Below are positions 34,973-49,113 of a DNA stretch of 64,000 bases, piece by piece. Made by a program: the position numbers and the translations under genes. Position 1 is the stretch's first letter. Every line of letters starts with the position of its first letter. A model generated the notes under the pieces. That model did not search any database. It saw only the letters and a list, made by a program, of their open reading frames with translations, and had not been told where the DNA came from. Source of the DNA: Lanius collurio (Eukaryota > Chordata > Aves > Passeriformes > Laniidae); assembly GCA_020086605.1 (NCBI GenBank), contig JACBWW010000017.1, positions 17,590,443-17,654,442 of the forward strand, given 5' to 3'.

Positions 34973-37900
34973 GTGAGCTATCTAAAAGCTGTATACTGGG
35001 ACTGTGCAGGGAAAGGTGACACTCTACAGTACAGGCAAGGCAAATGGGACAGGTCCCTGCCCTTTTAACAGTTGAGACAATGCTGGAGCAATAGCAATGC
35101 TCTCTCTCCAAGGGCAGTAGTTGTGATTAGACAGCTTGGTACCTGAGTATTTTGACTTGGCTGTATTTTCTGGAGTTTTTTTTCCACTCCTTCATTCAAA
35201 GTGCCATCCTTAGCATACTTCCATACTGTGGGTGTCAGCTGCCCTTCCCTAAAGGCAGTGTTCAAACTCAGTGACCTTGAGATCAGTCAAGGGACTCACA
35301 CAGTCAGTACTTTCCATCTATTTTTATGAACCTTGAGCAGAGTTTCTACCATGCTGTCCAGTCCCTTATTAAGCTATTTACTACAATCTCGTGCTTGAAT
35401 TCCTAGACCTCACTAGAATTTGGTAGGAAGCAAAGAACCTCACAAACCTAAGTCTTCTGGAGTAATAGAATGACACTGCTTCTGAAAGTTAATTTGGCAA
35501 TTTTTGTAACAGGAAGAAGATAGAATCTGAAAGTAATGAAAACTGCAATTTTATTAAGAACAAAATCACAGATTAACCCATTTTAAACAGTAATCACTGT
35601 TGATTGCTGTGCCAGTCTTTCATCAACCCAATACCCTGGGAAGAATCCGATTCCACTGGGTCTGAAGGAAAAATGCCAGGACTTTCAAAGACATGCCGGT
35701 CATTATCACAGAACATTTAATCCATTCTTCAGTGATATCTTAATTTTCAGTCATCTTTGTCAATGACTGGGCTGCCAACATTAGAATGACTGCAGCAACT
35801 GGAAGCGGTTAACAAAGTTCTTAAGTATGCACTGTGTCTGCAACTTAAAATATGAAGCAGAGAAGTTTCAGCTGCTTGATGTAGATGGATCAAATATATC
35901 TAGTGGGGTATGTAGTAATATGAAATTGGCACTTTGATGAGCACTCTTCTAGTAAAATATGCTTTTGATCAGCACAAATTAGGATAGAATTGAGTGCAGT
36001 GCTTACCACTGCATATATAGCAAAAATTTTCCAGGGTAAGTATAGAAAAGCAGTCATTAGTTCAGTTAGAAGGTATCCCAATTTAGCATGTGCCTTCATC
36101 ATTAGCTACTGCTGATGCATAAAAAATTATTTTTTTTATTTGACACATTGGAAGTATGCATGGAAAATCAATGTTGCTCTGGAAAAAAGACTGATTGGTC
36201 AAAGATAATTCTTTGTTAAAAATTGTGATTTTTTAAAAGAAATTTTAAGTTAATTTCATTTTCATCAAAACATTTTCACAGAGAGACAAAATTTTCTGAG
36301 AACCTCTTATTCTATTTATACTGTCTATTGAACATTTGGTTTCTCTTCCATTAGTTCCTGTTACATTGTTCTGTGTGGCATTCAAGTAAAACATTATAAA
36401 TGAAGGCCTTGTTGCCTTTGTAGAATTATGGCTCAGGCCTGTTAATTCGGCTAGAGAAGGCTGGTGAGAACAGTCCCTAAGAAAAACAATTAGTATTTAC
36501 CCATGAGAAAGCAGTATCAACAGAAGCAAGAAAGTTAAACAGTAGAAGGAGAAAACAGCAACATATCTGCACCTGGTATTTTTCTGAGTGCTTGAATGCT
36601 TATGCTATAGGTAGCCAATGGTAGGATGTTGTAGTTAATAACAGCCAATGAGTCTATTGTAGTAGTTTAGCTGCCAATGAATCTGTTACACGAATGATAA
36701 CACACAAAAGGTGGATAAAAGAGGCTGCTTTGTTTAATAAATGGCATTTTGGCCCTTGAAAGACACCCTGTCTGCATGTGTCATGATCCCCCCAACAGTG
36801 ACAGTTCTGAAAATCACTACAGGCAAAATGCATTACTGAGAAAAACAGAAATATGTGTTCAGGTCCCAAAATGTCAGCCAAAAGCAGACTTTTTTGCATA
36901 CTAATGATTTATTTTGCTAATGTGTGTTTTTTGGCCAATACGATTAATGAAAACAACTCTTCTCCTTCCTGCAAAATAAATAAATCTGTTTGGAGGATGT
37001 TTAAAGCCAAATAAACAGAGACTTTAAAATATTCACTTAAAAAAGTTTATAGTTGCAAATTCCAGGGTTTACAGTTTCATTTGCAGGCAGATATAGAAAG
37101 CAGCCATTAAGCATATAGCTTCTGCTTATCCTCTGATAGGAGATTTGTGAGGAAAGCTGTCTACAAAGACAGAGTATTTCTTAAGGGGGTTTTCAGATCT
37201 GTGACGTGCATCATCATCATCTCATTTCCTGAAGCATGGGCATTGGTACTGCATTCTCACTCTCACTAGAGAATATACTTACTTGTGAAAACTTAGCTTT
37301 GTTTTTGAGGTCATAAGGCCTTCTGTCATGGGAGGGATTCTCTGCTTTGTTATAAAAATAGGAATCAATTGAAACCTCAGCCTTCCCCTGAGTTAAACAA
37401 AACTTTTCAGATAAAACCCATTTGTATATACAAAAAGTTTATTTTTTTCCACACACATTAATCATTTTTTATGAGATTTTTTCCTTTTCATGCCCTAAAC
37501 AACCGCATAATTTCTATAGTTATCCCATGAGACTCTGCTCATTCCCTTCAGTGGCTTCTAGTCACCTTTTAACCTTTAGTGTGACATTATCCTGGCAGAC
37601 TTTAAGAGTATAAAGTTTTGAGTTGCAATGCTTGGCTTTTGCCTTCAACCTTGTGTATGAGCCAGAATCACTGCTCATCAGGAATGTTTCATGGACAATA
37701 AGTTTCAAGTAAAGCAACTAAGGAATGTCAGCAAAAGTTCTGGCTGCTATAATGTAAATATCAGTGGGAAAACCAGGAGAGTTAGAAAAGGGGAAAGATT
37801 TAGGAATATAAATAAACATTTCATGCATAGAGAATAGAAAAAAACAAAAGTAATGAAATCATAAAATGATAGGTGAAGAAAAAGCACGTGCTTCAAAGGA

Positions 37901-38201
37901 TTGGTAAGTGCTGGACATTTTAAGAGTTCTTCAGAGCAGATATTTTTGCAATTATTACTTTTATTTTCTTTCCTACAGTAGGTATTTGTATTCATTGATG
38001 ATGCAAAAGGGAATCTGCTCCTTGGTTTATAGTTATCACAATGACTCATAGTGTATCTCACATCTATTAGATGAAATTACTGATTTCAGGCTATTTAGCT
38101 CTTTACAGGAAAATTGATTTGTTTTGCTTATTTATAGCATTTGAAAATTATTTTATTTGTTTTCAAAGCATAAGTATGACTTCCCTTTATCTTGTGCTCA
38201 G
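34973..38201 (+). other. ITGA8: ITGA8 intron (3229 bp)
   Basis: This is a phase-0 intron with a gtgagc donor and a tgtgctcag acceptor. No repeat family or exon is recognised. A short catcatcatcat run sits at about 37209-37220. Confidence 0.8.
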
Positions 38202-38315
38202 AACTGCACAAATGTGAAGTGTGTCCTAATTTCGTGTGCTGTGGGACAGCTGGAGAGAGGAAAGAGCGCTGCACTAAAAATCAGATCCCGGCTCTGGGCA
38301 CAAACGTTCATGGAG
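38202..38315 (+). CDS. ITGA8: ITGA8 exon (window exon 12): calf-2 domain
   Basis: The exon is exactly 38 codons (residues 404-441). NCTNVKCVLISCAVGQLERG is followed by KSAALKIRSRLWAQTFME. The CxxxxCxxxxCxVGxLxxGxSAxLxxxSxLW pattern is the calf-2 signature of alpha-8/alpha-V/alpha-5, with all three Cys present. Splice sites are tgtgctcag and gtaaag, both phase 0. Confidence 0.98.
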
Positions 38316-38920
38316 GTAAAGCACACAAACATCTCTTTCAATACACATATTAAAATATTTTTTATTTGACCAGATATTTAAAAATATAAATGATTAAATT
38401 AAATGGGGCAAATGCAAATACTTTCTGTTACCACTGTCTTTGAAGATAACATCTCACTGGTTCCTGTCCAGGTTGTTTGGATGCTGCTTACTTTTCTTTT
38501 TTTTTTTTTTGCTATCACTGCTTCTCAAATTTATGTCCTGGATCCTACTTGAAAATTCCAAGATTATTTTTAAATACATTTTCTGATTTTGTTTCTGCTT
38601 TCCTGGACTGGCCCAAATCAATAATCTCTTAGGTCTCAGTAATGTGTTCTGCATTTGTAACCTCTTTCCCAATTGAGGGTTTTTCTTGGAGCCATGCTGC
38701 ATATTGTGTACACTATGTCCAGCTTAAAAATTCATTGTTATTCATTCTCTGTTAATCTAGGGAAGAGTAGCATGTATCAAGCTCATATGATACATGACAT
38801 TCATGTAGTGACAATCTGTCTCACTACTAAAAGAAGGGACAATGTAGGCCATGGAAAAAATAAACTTCTCTGCAAATTTTGCATTTCCAACTTCTGCTCT
38901 CAGGATTATATTCACACTGC

Positions 38921-39380
38921 ATAAGGGGACCTGTTGGAGTGATCCCAGAGGAGGGCCACAGAGATGACTGGAGGAGTAAAACACTTCTCCTATGAGGAGA
39001 GGCTGAGAGAGTTGGGTTTGTTCAGCCTGGAGAAGGTTTCAGGGAGAGCTTATAGCCCCTTCCAGTCCCTAAAGGGGTCTTATGAGAAAGATGGGAACAG
39101 ATTATTAGCAGACCCTGTTGTGATAGGACAGAGGATAATGGTTTTCAACTAAAAGAGGATCTATTTAGATTAGATGTAATAAAGAAGTTTTTTGCAGTGA
39201 GGGTGGTGAAATGCTAGAACAGGTTGCCCAGAGAGGTGGAGGATGCCACATCCCTGGAAATGTTCTAAGCCAGATTGGACAGGGCTCTGAGCAGCCTGGA
39301 CTAATTGAAGATGTTCAAGCTTATGGCAGATGACTTTGAAAGGTCCCTTCCAACCTAAATTATTCTATGAATCTGTAAGG
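38921..39380 (+). mobile_element. CR1 LINE 3' fragment, sense
   Basis: This is a near-colinear CR1 3' end. In order it shows agaggagggccacagagatgac, ctatgaggagaggctgagagag, ttgttcagcctggagaagg, gtgataggacagagg, gcagtgagggtggtga, gaacaggttgcccagag, ccatccctggaaatgtt, ggtcccttccaacc and attctatgaatctg. It is 5'-truncated and non-coding, and it starts about 600 bp downstream of window exon 12. Confidence 0.93.
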
Positions 39381-42300
39381 CAGAGGAACTGCACTGTGAG
39401 CTGTTACATCACACCTGGCCATGTGTCTGTATTTACTGTGTAGTTATCATATCTTTAACACTGGGAAGTACACTGAGAAATTTATAATTCAATTTGCTGT
39501 TATTAGTAAATAACTGCAGCTCCTATCTTGATCAAACTGATTTATTATCACCTTTTTTCTCAATTTAGAACTCTCCTGTCTTTCTTTCTGGAATGCAAGA
39601 ACCTTCCTCTGTTCCCTATCACTGTGGGAGAAGAATTCTTTGTATGCAGGGTGCCTCTTACCCTGGCAAGAATTGAGGATCTTTGGTTTACAGCTTTAAA
39701 TTAAGCTCATCACACCTTTTAAGTTAATTTCTCCCTTACCTCAAACATGAAAGTAGACCAAAGAAATTCATCCTCACTTGCTTTCCTGGAGTAATGAGAA
39801 CAGATAGAATAGTATTTCCAGAAAGTTGAATGCCAGCTCAGAAGCTAACCATCTTTGCTTCAAATCCCTAATGGGTGCAAACTTTTGTGGGGGGTTACTG
39901 GCCTCTCTTGGTGTACAGGACTATGGCAGTGACTACTTGAAAGGATTACTTGAAAGGTTTTTCTATCTATCTGTCAGGACACCAGATCACATTGTGTTTC
40001 TTCTCCAAAAGCTGTTACAGGACCACTATGACTAAAGAGCTCTTCAGTTCTGTCTTCGCTATCTGGCCTTGCCTGAAAAAAAGACATTTTTGTCTAGTTC
40101 ATCAACAAGAGGCATCCTTTCAGATACTAGGTGAATTAATTCCTGATTTGTCAGTGCATTTTCTTTCTATGAACAATCAATCCCAAGAAATTTTCATTCA
40201 GTTCCTTTAACACAAATGCAATACTTTTAAGAAGCATATTTAACAAATGTGTTTGATACTCTAGACTGGATGTACCTTATTTAGGTTTGCTGAGTGAGTA
40301 AACTGCTAGTGCAAAGAAAAAGGCAAGCTCTGGTTCAAATTTAGGGCGAAAAGTGTGACAACTTTAAAGTGTCTCTGTCCTTTCAAGTCTAGGAACTGGG
40401 ATGGACATTGTCGTGTGCAAGCTTTTGCAAAGGACAAAAAATAGCAGTATGTAAGCATCTCTGCAGCTATAGAAATAACATACCTATTGGGAAATAGGAT
40501 GGGAACTTGATTCCAATTTTTTCTAATTCCATTAAGAGACTACTGGGCAATCTCACATGGGGTAGTCCCTGTTAAGTTCAGGTAAGAACCTCACTGCACT
40601 GGTTCTCTGTTCCTAACACACAGAGACAGGCAGAGAGGCAGACGTGTTGTCTTTGATTGGAACAATGTGTGACAATTTTGAGCACTGTACTGGGCAAGAA
40701 TTAACACAGAGAATCTTCATCATTTTCTTCACCAAGCAAAAGATAAAGCTTAGCTTCCTTAGCTGCCTTCCTTACTGGGAACTGAGCCTGACATATTCTG
40801 GATCCAGTCAAGTCTTTCTCCTCATTATTCTGCTGGTGAAATATAATTAACTCCATAAGAGTCAAAAAGAAGGTCTTGTGGAAACACCCCGTGCACAGAT
40901 CCTCAGATGAAATCTGTAGGCTATGTACAGCTATTTCAGTGGGAAGTAGCCTCATAAAGATTTTCCTAAGTCTAGTTTAGTATTTCTCAAGAAATATCTG
41001 TAAGAGATTAAAGTCAAGCAAAATTCATGAGAAAGTTTCTCTGAGTTTTTTGGCTATGACAGAGGATGTGTAACAGTTGGAATAAACCAGCTACAGAAGA
41101 CATGAAATCTCCTTTTTTTAGTGACTTTAGTAAAAACAGAATCTTTTTCTAGGATATCACCTTAGTTAGCCTGACTTACGTTCAGAACAAGTATAACTGC
41201 GTGAAATTCAGTGACATGTTTAATACAAGAGCAGTGGAACTCATTTTATGTTATTTTAATAGACTTGAAACTTCATCTTCTCTCCTTCTGATCTGGATGG
41301 GGAGAAGGGTCAAAGCTGGGCCTTGGGACATGGTGTGTGCAAACACACCAGCCAATGCCAGTGCTGCAGTCCCTTTAGCTCCTCCTTGCTCCTTAATAAA
41401 TCCTGCTTGCTTTGCCTGCACCTCCCTTCACTCGGTGAGCTCCAGGCAGAGGTGGAATTTTACACCAGCTTGTGGGCAGGGACAAGGATGAGCCACCCTG
41501 TAGATTCACTGGGTGGAAAGACTTCATGGGAAACACTACTATCAGAATATCTGCTTACTCCACTGGCCTTACATGCCTTTGCTGTCAAACAAGACTTTTT
41601 ATGGGCTGTGGTTTTACCTTCTCCCTGTAAACATTTCTGTGTTCTTTGAATAGTAACTTGCAAGTCTTGTTAAGAATCAGAAAAACTCCACTCAAAGCAC
41701 AGACTGTTTTCCTAAGTAGAAAAAGGTAGTCCCCAGAGAACTGTTGCATCCCCCCATTTATGTCTAAATAACTGCCAGAATAACATGATCCCTACTTCAC
41801 ATGCAAACTTGAAGAGAGATTATAAATAGTGTCCTAGGCTCTGGTTGTCTTCCTTCCACCCATCTCAAAACCGTTCCCTTTTTCACAGCCCCTTTAAAAT
41901 TAACAGTTATACAGCCATCACCATGAAAAAATGTAGAACATAATTAGTTTCCTAAAAAGGACATAATCTGCTCTTAGTAAGTCTGCAACTGTTGTTAACT
42001 AGGCTGAAATCTGCAGACTCAAACTGAGGATTAAAATGCTATCAAAATAATCATGATGAGATGATTGTGAACCAGGAAGGACTGTTCAAGGGCCAGACTG
42101 AACCCCACTGTCATAGTTTTGTAAAGAAATTTGGGGGAAAAATCTAGAGCAACATTGCCACCTCTTTTGCACATTCAGTTAATGTAAATATGTTCATAAG
42201 CCAAGGAAAGCAGCAGGGTGGTGACACACAACTTTCCTGAACTGTGCTATAATCTAAATGAAGACGCAATGATTTGCAGAAGAAGTTGCTTGTGCTCATT

Positions 42301-45300
42301 AAAGCCATGAACGCAGTGTCATGATACTCTTTTCATGTAATTTTCTCCCTATAGACATGCTAATGCAAACCTGAGAAGGATTTTATTGGATGTGATTTAT
42401 GCTAGGATGAAATAATTAATGTTTTCCATCAAAGTTATATGAGTCAGCTTCTATATTTTTTTGCCACAAAAGATCTGTCATGTATTGAATGACTCTTCTT
42501 CCTCTTAGTTTAACTGACAACAGCTGACCATGTTGTCTCTTGACAGTTGTAATCTGTCACCTTAAACCCCAAACTCCCATCAGAAATAATAGTTAAATGA
42601 CGTGCAATGATTAGACATGTTTGAGTAAATAAAGCAGCCCAAATTTCCCAACCAGCCAACAAAGATAGAGACGGACATTGTGCAAAGGCCAAGAAGAATC
42701 ACAGACTTTTTTGGATTAACTTCAAAGTGAAATATGAACCCTCTAGTAAAACTGACTTTTGGATTCAGACTTGCTGATCCGGCAAATAGTAGCCTGATTC
42801 GTGCAAAACAGAAATAACCTTACATGGTTATGTTACGTTGTGATCTAATGGGGCTCCAGTATGTCCCCATTTGTCTAATCATATTTCTGAGTCATCTGAG
42901 GGGGACTCAAAGGGATCTGGTCCAGTATTCTTTGAACAGATGGGTGCTTTTACATATAAAGCTCAGGAGTTGTCTAGTAAAACATCTGTTTTGAAAATGC
43001 ATTTCTAAGTGATGAATCTGTATCATCTGTTGGATTTGTGACAACCATCAGGCTCCAGGCTCTTTGGAACTTATAACACTGTGGGATGTGGAACACAACA
43101 CATTCTTAGCTGTTATTTCAGCCTGTACTGAAAATTCCTCATAATGATACAAATCACTTTCTGGGAGAGCTAGGGGAGGCAGTAATGTGAAAAAAAAACC
43201 ACAGAGGGCGTGTGAGGTTCCCAAGAAGTTTGAAGTTTATTTTATTTTCTTTTAATGTTATTGAATATAATTGTACTCTTTCTCTCTTGACTTTTTGATC
43301 ATTCCAGGTATGTGAACTTTGCTCTCCTGAAGGCATGAACTTTAATAGTTAGAAGGGAGAAAAAACTAGTTTTAATCAGAAAAAGTTGAAAAGCAAGAGA
43401 AGCACCACTGCATTTGGGTACTCTCTTGATACTCAAAGTCATATTTTGGCATCTCTGTTAAATACTCATTATTTCAATGTTTCTGAATATGCACTGATCC
43501 TGTTTGTTTTTAAAGGCCTAAAAATGGAACAATAATTTCTATCCTCAGCATCCTCCAGCACAGAACCGCATTCTGTGTCCAGTGGAAAACATTTTAGTCA
43601 AAGGAAGATTGCTTAGTATGTTCAAAGACTAATTCTGCAGCCAGCCTGAATGCCCTGTGGATGGAAGTGGAGAAGCAGAAAAATTAGTGAGAGCCATATC
43701 TTGTGCCCTTATTCATTGCCATATATGAGCCATATATGGAAGTTTAAGTCGATTATTTGAATTCAGACTGAGAATTAAAAGCGAAAAATTTGATGCACTG
43801 CCCTTCAAGCTACATATAATAACAAAAGGAGGAAGTAGTCAACAAAATTTTCAGTTACACCAGAAAACTATTGTTATTTGAAAAAAAAAAAAATCCCAAA
43901 ACTTTGGTTGTGGACAAAAATATTATATTATACTGAATTTGATTGTTTATGTGGAATGAAGGCTAGAAAGAGACATTTGCATGGGGCTGAACTAACTAGA
44001 GGGCTAGTTTTGTTTTCATTCATTTTTATTTAAAATATTTTCAGTGTTAACAAGAGGAGAACATGAGGCTCTTCCTAGATGTGCTTCAATATAGGTAATG
44101 TTAGGCATATGAAGAAATAAGCATCTTAAATTTATAACCATCATAATCTGTATATTGAATTCTTCCGGAATCATGACATAATAGCTGCCTCTATTATAAC
44201 TTTAAAAAGGCTGTTAAAATTAATGTAAAAGAGATCATATGTGAAGTTTAATAATATAATGATAGAGAGAAGGATGTGTTGATTTTCAGAGTATTGTCTT
44301 TGGTCAAAGCTATATTTGAGTGGACACATCCTCTTGCTACAAATAGTACAAATATTTGACCATGTACAGAGTCACATGTACAATTTTTAAGCAAATTAAT
44401 AGGAACAAGTAGTTTTATGAGTTCTACTCTCAGCATTTACATGAGCTACTCTATTGGCAGTAGTTGACATCTTGGGATATATTGGTAAAAGAAAGTGAGC
44501 CAATGAATTCCCAAAGCATGTATTTAAAAGATGCTGCTTACCCTTCTGCCTTTAAAGTGCCAGACTGCAGCAGACACAAAGGGAAGCAAGTTTTAATCAA
44601 ACAGTGCCAATACTGTTGTATCAGCACTGAACTCCATGTGCAGAAGTCATAAGTTCTTGTGGTGAAAATACCATCACAGCATGCAGCTCGCCATAGGGAA
44701 AGTGTGCACTTCAGCTGGGGAGACTTCACTGGGCTACATCTAAGCAGAAATAAAAAAGATTTCCAAGAGCCTGAACAATTCTCCATAGAGGCAATGAAAC
44801 AGAGTGGTTCCGAGGACTTTTTCCAGTAGCTGAACTCTTAAAACCTGCAGAACAGCAATGATCTGCCAGTCTTTAGGCTGCTAAAGGTTTTGTTCCTCTA
44901 ACCCTCAGTCTAGCTCCCTGGGAGCCAGATTTGTCCCTGCATTTTAGTGTGTTCTCTGACCATGATGCCCACATGCCTTAAAGATGCCTTGGGGGAGTCA
45001 GTACTGTACTTGAGCTTCCTGCAGAAAGCACCAGCATTCCACTGGAGCCTGGAGAACTGTCCTTCACATTGTCAAAGATTTTCTAACACTTCTCACATTA
45101 TTTTGGTCTCAGTTGTACTTAGGAAAACACTGCACTGAATATTTATTGGGAACACTTTCCTTCATTTCTGTCTGCTTTTTTGTTTCAAAACTTTAAAAAA
45201 AAAAACCAAAAAAAACAAAGGCTTCAATTCAAAAATCTTTTTGTAAAACAAAAGCTTGTAGAGAGAGAAAAGCTTTAATAAATACACTGGCAGGATCTGC

Positions 45301-46699
45301 CACTCAGGCAACACAGGGGATGGCTATGTTTTGTCTTCTTCCCAGAATTTTGCAAACTACTGTCTCAGCAACAAGCACAAGATCAGGTTCTGCTTGTTCT
45401 AACACAGGGGGAACCACAAAAGGTCAGTGTAGTTAGGGCTAGGCTGTCTACTGTTGATCATTAAGCACTGACACAAATACCAAATTCTTTCTTCCCCTTC
45501 TTCTGAGCCATGACTAAGTCCTCAGCTTGAATTTCCAACCACAAGTCCTGCAGCTTCCAGTAAATACTAAATATTTAAACATACACATTTTAAAAATTAT
45601 ATGGTGAAGAAATGCTGGTTTTTACAATTGGCTTGAGAATTACTGAAAAGGCTATAGGAAAGACAGCTACTTCTATCTCAAAGGTGTTAGTACAAGTAAG
45701 AATCCTGGTTGCAACCAGTGGTGACCACAGTCACTGTTTTCAAGTTCTCTGCCACAAACACATAATTCTGTAAATGCAGGAAAATACCCTTTAGTCTTTT
45801 ATAGTCTCCATTCCTATATTCCAGCATTTCCAGGAGCCTAATCAAGGGTTGAGGCGAGTTGATAGCCATGGTCACAATTCAAGCTTGTTAACCCAAGCCA
45901 AGAATCAATCCACAGGAAGTACACTCCTCTGATGTTTTTGTTGCTGATATAAGCTGAAAATTAAGTAAGTCGTGTATAGTAGGTGAAAGGCTTTATTTTT
46001 CCATTAGTGCTGCGTTTCTTTTATAGGAGGTTTCAAGAGAGTTAATGCCTTTACTGTACCTTAGCCAATCCGTCTGAATGTCTAGTGTCTACTTGTTCAG
46101 TAATATGACCTATTCTGCTCTCTCCAGTACAGATTGCTTTTATAAATCATATAATCATATCCAGAATCCTGCTTAATATGAATTGCTTAGGATTGAAAAT
46201 ATAAAGCTATTTTCAGATTTTTTTTCTGAATGCACAGCAACAGAAACATGCAGAGATTTTGTGTGAGGAGGAATCTAGTGCTGGTGAATAAAATATGAAG
46301 ACTGGTTTGAGTCTGGAAATGGAAAATAATTAATGTGATAAGAAAAAGTCATTTTTCTGAATATCACTTCATAGATGACCAGCATCATGAAAGTATATAA
46401 AACTACTTACTTACGAAGTCTAATTTTTCATTTCAAACTCTTGATAAAAAAGGTAGTTCCCTTTCATTTGATGCTATTATCCATGTTGCACAGTTTATGT
46501 GACCATCCTTGTGTAGTTGAGACAGATTTTTTAGTATTGCTCTTTCCTAGTATAAGCCCCAATGGGAAGTTGAATTTTCTGATAGTAACCATTCAGGCTG
46601 CTCTCAATATTTTAAAAGAACAAAATTATGGCATAGCTGAATGAGTTCCAGAAGGCAATAAATGTGCTGGCTTTTTATCACCAGTAAACCCTCACATAT

Positions 46700-48556
46700 T
46701 TGCAGAGAAAATTAGCTTTTAAAGAGGAGAATGGACAAGGCAAATACCAGAACTACAACCCTGGAGCTCAGGAGAGCACCCTTTACAGGGATCTGCTTGG
46801 AAGAAGTCCATGGGAGATGATCCTGGAAAAAAGTGAATTCCAGAAGAATACTGATTCTTCAGGATCAGAATCACCTCCTTTACACTCAAGAACTGTCTAT
46901 CCTGACAAATGGAGTTTTACCATCCTGGTACAACTCAGACATACAAAGATAATGCTAGGTTACAGGTTGGACTCAATCATCTTGGAGGTCTTTTGCAATC
47001 TTTATGATTCTATGGTTCTGTGAAGCAGAGTCAGTTGACCCAGTGCAGGGAGGGGCTGGGTAAGGAATATAAAGAGTGTCTTGAGAATGCAGGGACAGAG
47101 TTAGGAAAGTAGAAGCCCACCAGGACCTGAGCCTAGCAACGGGCTTAAAGGGCATTAAGGAGGCTTTTATATCAGCAGCCAAAAGAAGGCAGGAAAATAT
47201 GGGTCTCCTGATGAATGGGACATGGAAAAGGCTGAGTTACTCAATGCCTCCATAGTTTTGTCTTTACTGGTAAAACCTGAATACAGTAATCCAAGGCCTC
47301 TGCAACCAGATAGGAAACTTGCAGCTATCAACATTTATCTTCAGAGGAGGGATATCAGGATAGGGGAACATTTAAACAAATTGGACATATGAAAGTCCAG
47401 GGAACCTGACAAATACAAGTCCTGCAGGAGGGGCAACAGCAATGTGAGACCTTTCTCAATTATCTTTGAAAGCTCATGCTGATTGCAGGGGAGTTCTTGA
47501 AAACTGCAAGTGGTAACTCCTGTCTTCAAGGAGGATTCAGAGAACTATAGGTCAGTCAGCCTTACTTCAATCCCTGAAAAGAGAAGGTGATGGAGAAAAA
47601 GCATGGAAGCCATTTGCAAACATCTCAAGGACAGGAATTGGAAGCTGTGAACGTGGATTTACAAAAGGGCTATCATGCTTACCAACCTGATAGCCTAGTA
47701 ATTTGCAGATGGTTGTGAAGTGGAAGCAGTCATTGATATACCAGTTCTTTGTACTGCCCTTCAGAGGAACCTCAACAGGCTGGAGAAGTGAGTTGGCAGG
47801 AATTTCATAAAGTGTGACAAAGGGAAATGCAAAGTGCTGTACCTTAGGAGGAGTAATCCTATGCACCAGGACAGGCTAGGAACCAACCAGCTGGAAGGCA
47901 GGGTTCTAGCAAAGGATCTTGGAGTCCTGCTGGACATGAAGTTGAGCATGATCCCACTGTGAGTACCCTAGCAGAAAAGAAAGTCAACAACCTCTTGGGC
48001 TGCGTGAGGAAGAGCATTGCCAGCAGACAAAGGGAACTGAATCTTCCTCAGTACTCTGCACTGATGAAACAGTTCAGTCCTGGGCTCCCTGGGACAAGTG
48101 AGACATGAACATATTGGAGCAAGTCCAGCTAAGACCCAGAGTGGTGGTTAAGGGCTTGGCACATTGAGTACAGCAGGAGAGGCTGAGAGAGATGGCAATG
48201 CTCAGTCTGGAGAAAAGGAAGCTCGGGAGGGATCTCATCAGCGTGTGTAAACATCTGATAGGAGGGAGTAAAGAAAACACTGCAAGGTCTTCTCAATATC
48301 CAGGAACAGGGAAGAGGCTCAAATTTAAATAAATGAAATTCCATTTAAACATAAGAAAAAAATATTTTTTACTTTGAGAGTAGTAAAAAATTGGAAAAGG
48401 TTGCTTCTTGAGATTGTGGACTTTCCTTTCTTGGAGGTATTCAAACCCTGACTGGACATGGTCTTGAGCATACTGCTCTAGTTGACTCTACTGTGCCTGT
48501 GCTTGGAGCAAACAAACTCCAGATATGCTCTCCAACCACAGCAGTTCTGTGAAAAC
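46700..48556 (+). mobile_element. CR1 LINE copy, sense, with internal deletion and nested insertion
   Basis: Bases 46785-46915 match the CR1 endonuclease-RT linker (gggatctgcttgg..ccatgggagatgatcctgg). The match resumes at about 47023 (gcagagtcagttgacccag..gcagggacagagttagg) and continues into RT up to ttaccaacctgatagcct (47679-47696). It then jumps, after about 60 unalignable bases, to ggaacctcaacaggctggagaagtg, losing the RT core. It runs to the 3' end (gactggacatggtcttgagc, ctccaaccacagcagttctgtgaa). ORFs are broken. Confidence 0.88.
46917..47022 (+). mobile_element. Short CR1 3'-tail insertion nested in an older CR1
   Basis: The sequence ggttggactcaatcatcttgg, ggtcttttgcaatctttatg and attctatggttctgtgaa is a CR1-Y-type 3' terminus. 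It interrupts the flanking CR1 linker sequence, which is colinear on both sides (left end near 46915, resuming near 47023). This indicates a severely 5'-truncated secondary insertion. Confidence 0.75.
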
Positions 48557-49050
48557 TTTGATTTGATCCATGGTCGTTCAGATGCATCCAAGTTGGCTCC
48601 CAGATTTATGTTTTGGTTATTTCAGGTCATTTTCACAAACAAACCTTTCTTTGACAGTGAAGGAAAGAAATAGTAGCCCAAATTATCAAGAGGTCTTCTT
48701 ACCTCAGTCTTTGCTCAACAAAACAGCTGAAAGAGGAAAAGCAGTTCTTTGAAAGGGTTTATGCCTTCGATGCAACAGGAAGCTACAGGGAAAAACTGAG
48801 GAAAAGATGTTGAACAACCACACAGAAACCAAATCTTATCAATGGGCAGAACTCCTAAATGTGTGAGGAATAGAAGGAAGGAGAAAGTTTTGCAGGTATT
48901 CCAAATATGCTGGACTGTAAGAAGCTGGTGACAAAAGGAAAGGCTGCTTTACTTACAAGGATATGTCCTTCTGTAAATCATCAGTCAAACATTGTGTTGA
49001 AATCTGATCATCGTATTTCATAAAGGATTAAGACAGTAGCAAAAATAGGA

Positions 49051-49113
49051 TGTAGTACTATTACTACTAATGGTAGTAGTAGTAGTAGTAATAATAATAA
49101 TAATAATAATAGT
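49051..49113. repeat. (TAG)n/(TAA)n trinucleotide microsatellite
   Basis: Tandem tactat/actact units are followed by seven or so tag units and then eight or so taa units, ending atagtaaaagt. This is a compound trinucleotide tract in a large ITGA8 intron. Confidence 0.85.
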
